From Clostridia bacterium (GTDB lineage: Bacteria; Bacillota; Clostridia; Oscillospirales; CAG-272): a stretch of 38,130 nucleotides of DNA. The notes beneath the pieces were generated by a model, which had not been told where the DNA came from, did not search any database, and was given only the letters and a program-made list of their open reading frames with translations. This document shows positions 33,586 to 38,130 of this stretch, piece after piece. How positions within the stretch are numbered: position 1 is the first letter of the stretch; each line of letters begins with the position of its first letter. The translations under genes were made by a program, and so were the position numbers. The stretch covers positions 1-38,130 of the forward strand of contig JAFTON010000044.1 of assembly GCA_017463765.1 (NCBI GenBank), in the 5' to 3' direction.

Positions 33586-34333
33586 ATTTCCCTGCCGTTT
33601 CCATATATATATCTGCATACTTCTTATAATTTTCCTTAATAGATTCCCCCTCGTCTCCTATCCAATTTCTCGACTCACAGTACTCAATAAATCCCAGAAT
33701 ATCAATTGTCTGATACTTTTTCATAAAATGTAAAGTTATTGCAGTCTTAAGTGCAGCACTTAACGTAGAACCACATAAGGATTTGTTATCTTTATCGGTG
33801 CAGTAAACATCAACAATTCCGTTACTAATATTCTGCGAAGCAGATTGTGTATGAATGTATGAATGATTATTGGTAGTAATTCTCTTATTCTTCTCTTCTT
33901 CTATTCTTTTCTCTTCTATACTACTCTTATCTATACTTATCTTATCTAATCTACTCTGTGGCGCGCATTGTGTAACCAAAACGTCCTCTGAAGCCTTGAT
34001 ATATCTCTTTTCTTCATCGACGGAAAAGCCTCGCAACACCTTCGCATAGGCTGTGGGAACATATCGATCAGCCCTTATAGTATTGTGGCGATGCCAATGG
34101 GTAATAAGTATCAGTCCTTCGTTGATCTCTATAACGTATTCGTATTCAACCAGAGGTAAGTAAAACTTCTTTTCAATTCTTGCGCATCGCATTATGCTTC
34201 TCCACTTATCCACAAATCCGTCATCATCTGCATTTAATATAAAATGTACGTAGAGCATTCTGCTGACGGGTGAAAGCATGTAAAATCTGTCGCTCTCACA
34301 AAAATCAATTGATAACATTCTTCTTTTTGCCAT
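33584..34333 (-). CDS. Phage-type replisome organizer / DnaD-like protein, orphan
   Basis: A 249-residue protein whose first 100 residues (MAKRRMLSIDFCESDRFYMLSP, RMLYVHFILNADDDGFVDKW and ITHWHRHNTIRADRYVPT) match the winged-helix start of phage replisome organizers. Those proteins bind the phage origin and help load the helicase. Residues about 125-165 are a charged low-complexity linker (SIEEKRIEEEKNKR) encoded by repetitive, almost pure purine DNA. A C-terminal part (about 185-249) ends with GFIEYCESRNWIGDEGESIKENYKKYADIY, like the DnaD C-terminal motif. ATG 34333 has GGAG six bases upstream; longer readings lack a site. No other phage gene is near, and it looks more AT-rich than its neighbours. 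I infer a remnant or domesticated mobile-element gene. Confidence 0.72.
   Translation of the reverse strand: MAKRRMLSIDFCESDRFYMLSPVSRMLYVHFILNADDDGFVDKWRSIMRCARIEKKFYLPLVEYEYVIEINEGLILITHWHRHNTIRADRYVPTAYAKVLRGFSVDEEKRYIKASEDVLVTQCAPQSRLDKISIDKSSIEEKRIEEEKNKRITTNNHSYIHTQSASQNISNGIVDVYCTDKDNKSLCGSTLSAALKTAITLHFMKKYQTIDILGFIEYCESRNWIGDEGESIKENYKKYADIYMETAGK
33849..33957 (-). repeat. Purine-rich direct repeats inside the replisome-organizer-like gene
   Basis: The plus strand at 33880-33957 is nearly all pyrimidine, with recurring CTTATCTATACT / CTTCTATACT-like units. GTATGAAT is repeated twice in tandem at 33849-33864. The repeats encode the linker of the protein. In phage lambda and some lactococcal phages the origin lies inside the initiator gene at a similar place, so these may be origin iterons or their remains. 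The alternative is simple low-complexity drift. Confidence 0.5.
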
Positions 34334-34351
34334 TTTTTCTCCTTTTTTTCT

Positions 34352-34380
34352 GCGACAAGGAGTGTTTATTCCTTCGTCAC
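34352..34380 (-). promoter_or_regulatory. Leader hairpin of the replisome-organizer-like gene
   Basis: On the minus strand GTGAC-G-AAGGA (34380-34370) pairs with TCCTT-GTCGC (34361-34352), with one bulged G, one U-G pair and an eight-base loop. It ends about 19 bases before the start codon, just upstream of the GGAG ribosome-binding site. A possible promoter lies upstream (TTACAA 34425-34420, TAGAAT 34403-34398, spacer 16). Confidence 0.4.
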
Positions 34381-34484
34381 AAAGCATTTTTGTTTTTATT
34401 CTATCACAAAAAAATCCTTTTGTAAGTATAGTACCCTTCCAAAGTTTCAGGGGTGGTGCTATTTGGAATTTGGTAGGTTTGCAC

Positions 34485-34515
34485 AAAAAAATGCCCACCG
34501 AAATAAACGGTGGGC
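34485..34515 (-). terminator. Rho-independent terminator of the ABC-F gene
   Basis: On the minus strand GCCCACCG (34515-34508) pairs perfectly with CGGTGGGC (34500-34493) around a seven-base loop. A run of T follows (34492-34485 with one A). It begins 35 bases after the ABC-F stop and isolates that gene from the replisome-like gene. Confidence 0.88.
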
Positions 34516-34549
34516 AAAAAAGAATATTATACTGTTTTTTTCGACAAAA

Positions 34550-36148
34550 TTAAGCCTCAAGGCTCTTTTTGTACTCGAGGTAATCCTCATAGCTACCGAC
34601 TCTGTCAATGAAGCTGCCGTCGGGAAGGATCTCAATAATTCGGTTTGCAACGGTGTTCAGTATCTCATAGTCATGAGAGGAGAAAAGGATATTTCCCTTA
34701 AAGGCTGTCATTCCGTTATTCACTGCCGTGATGGATTCAAGGTCTAGATGGTCTGTAGGCTGGTCGATAATCAGCATATTAGAGCCGAACATCATCATTC
34801 TGGAGAACATACATCTTACCTTTTCACCACCCGAAAGCACGTTCACAGGCTTGAATACAGCATCACCCGAGAATAGCATCTTGCCGAGGAAGCCACGAAG
34901 ATAGGTCTCATGCTGGTCGCTGGAATACTGACGCATCCAATCGAGAATTGACTCGGTGCGTCCCTCGAAATATGAGGTATTGTCGTGTGGGAAATAGGAC
35001 ATAGTTATGGTAGAGCCGAATTTGAACTCACCACTGTCAGCCATAATCTCCTCGTTTAAAATACGGTACAGTGTGGTGGTGGCAAGCTCGTTACCGATAA
35101 AGGCAATCTTCTCACCCTTCAATACGTGGAAGCTGAGATCCTTAAAGAGAAGCTTTCCGTCAAGACTCTTGGTAAGTCCTTCTACGTGAAGAATCTCCTT
35201 ACCCGGTTCTCTGTCCATATCAAATCCAATGAAAGGATAACGGCGCGATGAAGAGGGAAGCTCTTCGATAGTAAGCTTATCAAGCAGCTTTCTTCTGGAG
35301 GTTGCCTGACGGGATTTTGACTTGTTCGCGGAGAAACGTTGAATGAAGGACTGCAGCTCGGCAATCTTCTCCTCGTTACGCTTGTTCTGCATCTTAATCA
35401 TACGCTGGATAAGCTGGCTTGATTCATACCAGAACTCATAGTTACCAACGTACATCTTTATTCCCGAGTAATCGATATCGACAATATTGGTACAAACGTC
35501 GTTAAGGAAATGACGGTCGTGCGATACAACAAGAACCGTACCGAAATAGTCTGAGAGGAAATCCTCAAGCCACATTACTGCATTAATATCAAGACCGTTT
35601 GTAGGCTCGTCAAGAAGTATAATATCGGGATTTCCGAAGAGTGCCTGCGCAAGAAGAACCTTAACCTTCTCGCTCTCCTTAAGGCTGGACATCTGCATAT
35701 AGAGATAATCATCGGTAAGACCGAGACCTTGGATAAGCTTCGATGCATCAGACTCTGCCTCCCAGCCGTTAAGCTCGGCAAACTCGCCCTCAAGCTCGGA
35801 AGCTCTCAGACCGTCCTCATCGGTGAAATCCTCCTTTGCATAAAGCGCATCCTTTTCCTTCATTATATCATAGAGATGCTTGTTGCCCATGATAACGGTA
35901 TCAAGCACCGAAAATTCCTCGTAAGCAAAGTGGTCCTGCTTCAGAACCGACATACGAACAGTGGAAGGAATAAAAACCTCGCCGTGACTTGGCTCAAGCT
36001 CGCCACACAGAATGCGAAGGAAGGTGGACTTACCCGCTCCGTTTGCGCCGATGATGCCATAGCAATTGCCGGGTGTGAACTTTAAGTCAACGTCCTTGAA
36101 AAGAAGCTGACCACCGAAATGGAAAGATAAGTTATTTACTGTAATCAT
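34550..36148 (-). CDS. ABC-F family ATPase (YbiT/YkpA-like) with a degenerate second ATP site
   Basis: A soluble 532-residue tandem ATPase of the ABC-F family, which acts on ribosomes rather than in membranes. NBD1 has Walker A GANGAGKS (34-41) and Walker B LLDEPTNGLD with Glu181, but its signature reads LKESE (156-160) instead of LSGGE. NBD2 has a good signature LSGGEK, but its Walker A place reads GNELATTTL (352-360), without the P-loop lysine, and Walker B reads IDQPTDHLD with Gln463 for the catalytic glutamate. Since ATP sits between one domain's Walker motifs and the other's signature, one site looks intact and one looks dead. The linker (FSANKSKSRQATSRRKLLDKL) is typical. AAGGA precedes the ATG. 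It lies 32 bases after the HAD gene. Confidence 0.88.
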   Translation of the reverse strand: MITVNNLSFHFGGQLLFKDVDLKFTPGNCYGIIGANGAGKSTFLRILCGELEPSHGEVFIPSTVRMSVLKQDHFAYEEFSVLDTVIMGNKHLYDIMKEKDALYAKEDFTDEDGLRASELEGEFAELNGWEAESDASKLIQGLGLTDDYLYMQMSSLKESEKVKVLLAQALFGNPDIILLDEPTNGLDINAVMWLEDFLSDYFGTVLVVSHDRHFLNDVCTNIVDIDYSGIKMYVGNYEFWYESSQLIQRMIKMQNKRNEEKIAELQSFIQRFSANKSKSRQATSRRKLLDKLTIEELPSSSRRYPFIGFDMDREPGKEILHVEGLTKSLDGKLLFKDLSFHVLKGEKIAFIGNELATTTLYRILNEEIMADSGEFKFGSTITMSYFPHDNTSYFEGRTESILDWMRQYSSDQHETYLRGFLGKMLFSGDAVFKPVNVLSGGEKVRCMFSRMMMFGSNMLIIDQPTDHLDLESITAVNNGMTAFKGNILFSSHDYEILNTVANRIIEILPDGSFIDRVGSYEDYLEYKKSLEA

Positions 36149-36180
36149 TGATATATTCCTTAATTAAAATCTTGCAAAAA

Positions 36181-36969
36181 TCATTCTGTAATTGTACGGT
36201 ATACTTCTCTGATATTCTTGAAAATATAGGTTGGTGGGGTGTCGCAATCTGCATCAGCCATAGTTCCCTCGCCTGATAGCACGAAAATTGTATCAATTCC
36301 GGCATTATAGCCCGAAGCAATATCTGTGTAAACCCTGTCACCGATCATAACGCATTCTTCCTTTTTATAGCCGAACTTTTCCATAGCCAGAAGAAGCATC
36401 TCGGGGCGAGGCTTGCCAATAAAATGTGGTCTCTTACCTGTTGCACGGAACAGCATCTCAGCAACCGAGCCACAGTCAGGAACGTATCCAAAGGATGTGG
36501 GACATACCCAATCGGGATTTGTAGCTATATAGATAATATCATTAAGAAGCAGCTTACAGGAGTCCTCAAGCTTCTTGAAGCTAAGCTCGTTATCGTTACC
36601 CATAACGATGCCGTCGATACCGTCGGTAAGCTCTGTCACAACATCAATTCCGGCCTCGCGAAGCTGTTTGGTAAAAGACTCGGTTCCGAAGGAATAAAAC
36701 CTTCTGCCCGGGTATTTCGCTTGAATATAAAGAATTGTAGCATCTGTAGAAGTAAGAAAATCATCCTCACAAGCCTCTATTCCGATAGCCCTGAGCTTTT
36801 TAACGTAGGCGTCGGTTGACTTGGAAGAGTTGTTTGTAACAAAAAGATATCTGCCCCCACGGCGCTTAACCTCCGATAGAAAATCAAGAGTGCCGTCGAA
36901 GAGATCGTTATCAAGATATATGGTTCCGTCCATATCGAGAAGAAATAGTTTTTTATCCTTGAGAAGCAT
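36181..36969 (-). CDS. HAD-superfamily phosphatase, class IIA (NagD-like)
   Basis: A 262-residue hydrolase with the HAD motifs in order: DMDGTIY (Asp12, Asp14), FVTNNSS, a lysine in IGKPRPEM and MIGDRVYTDIASG. The class IIA cap domain fills the middle (ATNPDWVCPTSFGYVPDCG). NagD, AraL and 4-nitrophenyl-phosphatase-like enzymes share this layout and remove phosphate from sugar phosphates or nucleotides; the true substrate cannot be read. AGGTGA lies six bases before the ATG at 36969, directly after a terminator-like hairpin. It is probably co-transcribed with the ABC-F gene. Confidence 0.88.
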   Translation of the reverse strand: MLLKDKKLFLLDMDGTIYLDNDLFDGTLDFLSEVKRRGGRYLFVTNNSSKSTDAYVKKLRAIGIEACEDDFLTSTDATILYIQAKYPGRRFYSFGTESFTKQLREAGIDVVTELTDGIDGIVMGNDNELSFKKLEDSCKLLLNDIIYIATNPDWVCPTSFGYVPDCGSVAEMLFRATGKRPHFIGKPRPEMLLLAMEKFGYKKEECVMIGDRVYTDIASGYNAGIDTIFVLSGEGTMADADCDTPPTYIFKNIREVYRTITE

Positions 36970-36982
36970 ATTTTCACCTAAT

Positions 36983-37012
36983 AAAAAACGGCAAGTATGA
37001 CAAAGTTGCCGT
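36983..37012 (-). terminator. Terminator-like hairpin in the HAD gene leader
   Basis: On the minus strand ACGGCAA (37012-37006) pairs with TTGCCGT (36994-36988) around an 11-base loop, followed by a T-run (36988-36983). The HAD gene's ribosome-binding site lies immediately after it. It could be an attenuator rather than a plain end signal. Confidence 0.7.
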
Positions 37013-37030
37013 CAAAGTATATTTTATATT

Positions 37031-37046
37031 GCTTGCCGTGGCAAGC
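37031..37046 (-). promoter_or_regulatory. Palindrome able to compete with the HAD-leader hairpin
   Basis: GCTTGCC-GT-GGCAAGC is a perfect inverted repeat. On the minus strand it includes ACGGCAAG, which can also pair with the distal arm CTTGCCGT (36995-36988) of the terminator-like hairpin. Two mutually exclusive folds are therefore possible. Confidence 0.4.
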
Positions 37047-37055
37047 CCTGAAAAC

Positions 37056-37110
37056 AAAAAAACAGTTAAACGAGATATGGGCGACCCAACAATCAGCAAG
37101 GTCGCCCATA
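37056..37110 (-). terminator. Terminator of the rplU-prp-rpmA operon
   Basis: On the minus strand TATGGGCGACC (37110-37100) pairs perfectly with GGTCGCCCATA (37086-37076), 11 pairs around a 13-base loop. The T-run (37062-37056) comes 13 bases after the stem, later than ideal. It begins eight bases after the rpmA stop. Confidence 0.7.
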
Positions 37111-37117
37111 ACATATA

Positions 37118-37396
37118 TTAGTCAGCGTAAACGCTAACCTGCTTTCTACCACCGGTGATGTGCTCGAACTTAACAACACCGTCAACGAGTGCGAAGAGAG
37201 TGTCATCAGAGCCGATACCAACGTTCTTACCGGGATGGATCTTAGTTCCACGCTGTCTAACAATAATGTTACCTGCGATAACAGACTGACCGTCAGCCTT
37301 CTTAACGCCGAGACGCTTGGACTCAGAATCACGACCGTTCTTGGTAGAACCTACGCCCTTCTTGTGGGCGAAGAACTGTAAACTAAGCTTTAACAT
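37118..37396 (-). CDS. rpmA: 50S ribosomal protein L27
   Basis: L27 is a 92-residue large-subunit protein near the peptidyl transferase centre. It starts [24 protein letters not shown]. The first nine residues are the Firmicutes extension ending Phe-Phe, which Prp protease removes to expose Ala10 and allow function. [21 protein letters not shown] and the [10 protein letters not shown] end are standard. ATG 37396 is used, with GGAGG nine bases upstream; an upstream in-frame ATG at 37411 is part of that region. It follows prp by 50 bases. Confidence 0.97.
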   Translation of the reverse strand: MLKLSLQFFAHKKGVGSTKNGRDSESKRLGVKKADGQSVIAGNIIVRQRGTKIHPGKNVGIGSDDTLFALVDGVVKFEHITGGRKQVSVYAD

Positions 37397-37446
37397 TTCG
37401 TATTCCTCCATAATTATTTATGGCTTGTTAGCCGTACAAGTTGCGC

Positions 37447-37803
37447 TTAAATCTTTCGTTCGATCTCACGGACGTCGAGGTAATCGTAATACTCCTCAAC
37501 CAAATCCATAAGCTGATAGAAATAAGCCTGTATAAGTCCCGAAACGGCAAACTGCTTCTTCTCATCCTTCTCATACTTGGGAAGGGCTGATTTTGCAATC
37601 AGACGGATATCGGTTGTTTCCTCATCAATCTGATAGTCAACGCTCGACTGGTAGGTAACCTCAATAGCATTGATAATAAGCATTGTCATAGCAGACAGCG
37701 CCGAGCAAAGAATATCATCCCCACTCTCACCGTATCCGGTGTGCCCCTGCTCCTCGAAGCCGTAGTAATAACCCTCGGACTTATAAAATGTGATTGTAGT
37801 CAT
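37447..37803 (-). CDS. prp: Ribosomal-processing cysteine protease Prp
   Basis: Prp (YsxB) cuts the N-terminal extension from L27. This 118-residue protein has the active-site His21 in GHTGYGESGDDILC and Cys33 at the end of that segment, the same spacing as in the Staphylococcus aureus enzyme. SALSAMTMLIINAIE follows as the conserved helix. It sits between rplU and rpmA, five bases after rplU, the normal place. The L27 beside it has the matching FF-A cleavage motif, so enzyme and substrate are paired in this operon. Confidence 0.95.
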   Translation of the reverse strand: MTTITFYKSEGYYYGFEEQGHTGYGESGDDILCSALSAMTMLIINAIEVTYQSSVDYQIDEETTDIRLIAKSALPKYEKDEKKQFAVSGLIQAYFYQLMDLVEEYYDYLDVREIERKI

Positions 37804-37808
37804 TTGAC

Positions 37809-38117
37809 TTAAGCCTCGATCTTCTCGATCTGGATCTTGGTGTAATCCTGACGATGACCGATCTTCTTCTTTTCGTTCTTCTTTGCCTTATACTTGATAA
37901 CGTCAATCTTCTTGGACTTACCGTTCTTAAGTACGTTAGCAACTACGGTAGCGCCCTGAACGTAGGGAGTACCAACAGAAAGAGTTTCACCGTTAACACA
38001 GAGAACCTTATCAAAAGTAACCTTCTCGCCTTCTGCAAGACCAAGCTTCTCTACGAAGATAACGTCACCCTCAGCAACCTTGTACTGCTTTCCACCTGTT
38101 ACGAAAATAGCGAACAT
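37809..38117 (-). CDS. rplU: 50S ribosomal protein L21
   Basis: L21 is a 102-residue large-subunit protein. It begins [25 protein letters not shown] and contains [16 protein letters not shown] and the basic [26 protein letters not shown], all family standard and full length. GAGGTG (38130-38125) at the window edge is its ribosome-binding site, seven bases before the ATG. It is the first gene of rplU-prp-rpmA; its promoter and any autoregulatory leader lie outside the window. Confidence 0.97.
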   Translation of the reverse strand: MFAIFVTGGKQYKVAEGDVIFVEKLGLAEGEKVTFDKVLCVNGETLSVGTPYVQGATVVANVLKNGKSKKIDVIKYKAKKNEKKKIGHRQDYTKIQIEKIEA

Positions 38118-38130
38118 GAAAAAGCACCTC

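Noticed and set aside
32371..33618. A 415-codon minus-strand frame opposite the S1 domains
   Set aside because: It is Leu/Ser/Asn-rich shadow translation of a strongly biased gene, with no recognisable domain, and it runs through the ispH-rpsA terminator.
33849..33957. A CRISPR array in the repetitive region
   Set aside because: The repeats are short and irregular, without constant-length spacers, and lie inside a coding frame.
33584..34498. Longer N-terminus for the replisome-organizer-like protein, to 34498
   Set aside because: The added 55 residues cover a terminator, a likely promoter and a leader hairpin, while ATG 34333 has a good ribosome-binding site and begins the family motif.
33584..34549. 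A prophage
   Set aside because: Only one phage-like gene is present; there is no integrase, capsid, terminase or lysis gene on either side.
1..38130. A genome-wide UGA-to-glycine code
   Set aside because: Many intact genes here end in TGA at the expected length, for example the DUF3343 gene, the class V aminotransferase, the GH13 amylase, yabP and the RpiR regulator.
1..38130. tRNA, rRNA or riboswitch genes
   Set aside because: I looked through the intergenic gaps, which are nearly all under 220 bases, and saw no cloverleaf, T-arm motif or known riboswitch core; hairpins found are terminators or small local stems.

Overview
The window reads as a stretch of core chromosome from a spore-forming, low-GC Clostridia member. 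An uncultured gut Oscillospirales-type genome is my best guess, but no rRNA gene is present to prove it. The clues are sporulation genes (YabP, YabQ, a SpoVB/YabM-like flippase), a two-gene ADP-glucose pyrophosphorylase (GlgC plus GlgD), an IspH-ribosomal protein S1 fusion, HemZ, a DUF3343 protein beside a class V aminotransferase, and L27 with a Prp cleavage motif beside the Prp protease. Nearly all the DNA is coding. I see no prophage block, insertion sequence, CRISPR array, tRNA or rRNA.

Layout, left to right. 81-1423 (+): a DUF3343 / cysteine-desulfurase-like pair. 1480-12096 (-): a seven-gene glycogen operon in transcription order glgB-glgC-glgD-glgA-glgP-GH13 amylase-shikimate kinase. 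It is driven by a clear sigma-A promoter, and its last gene carries an in-frame TGA in the P-loop. 12169-15272 (-): a spore-envelope and ribosome-quality-control cluster, spoVB/yabM-like, HU, rqcP (yabO), yabP, yabQ. 15369-21840 (-): recJ-relA/spoT-dtd-hemZ. 22010-24656 (-): cdaA, a 46-residue membrane protein too short for ordinary gene callers, and a COG2509 flavoprotein.

24854-27852 (+): a Crp/Fnr regulator translationally coupled to a NitT/TauT-type ABC importer, with a perfect palindrome over its start site. 27995-33534 (+): an RpiR regulator, an HI0933/BaiN-like flavoprotein, a cytidylate kinase-PlsC fusion and the IspH-S1 fusion. 33584-34333 (-): an orphan phage-type replisome-organizer-like gene with repetitive DNA in its middle. 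34550-38117 (-): an ABC-F ATPase with one apparently degenerate composite ATP site, a HAD phosphatase, then rpmA, prp and rplU.

How the genes work together. The glycogen operon holds both synthesis (GlgC/GlgD make ADP-glucose, GlgA polymerises, GlgB branches) and mobilisation (GlgP phosphorolysis, GH13 hydrolysis), so one promoter controls storage turnover. Two second-messenger enzymes sit near each other, RSH for (p)ppGpp and CdaA for c-di-AMP. Several leaders carry hairpins close to the ribosome-binding site (hemZ, spoVB-like gene, replisome-like gene, HAD gene).

Most of the window is ordinary housekeeping. The observations I would follow first are the TGA in the shikimate kinase P-loop, the asymmetric ABC-F protein, the small membrane protein following cdaA, and the orphan replisome-organizer gene with internal repeats. 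All function calls come from reading motifs and gene order; no database search was run.
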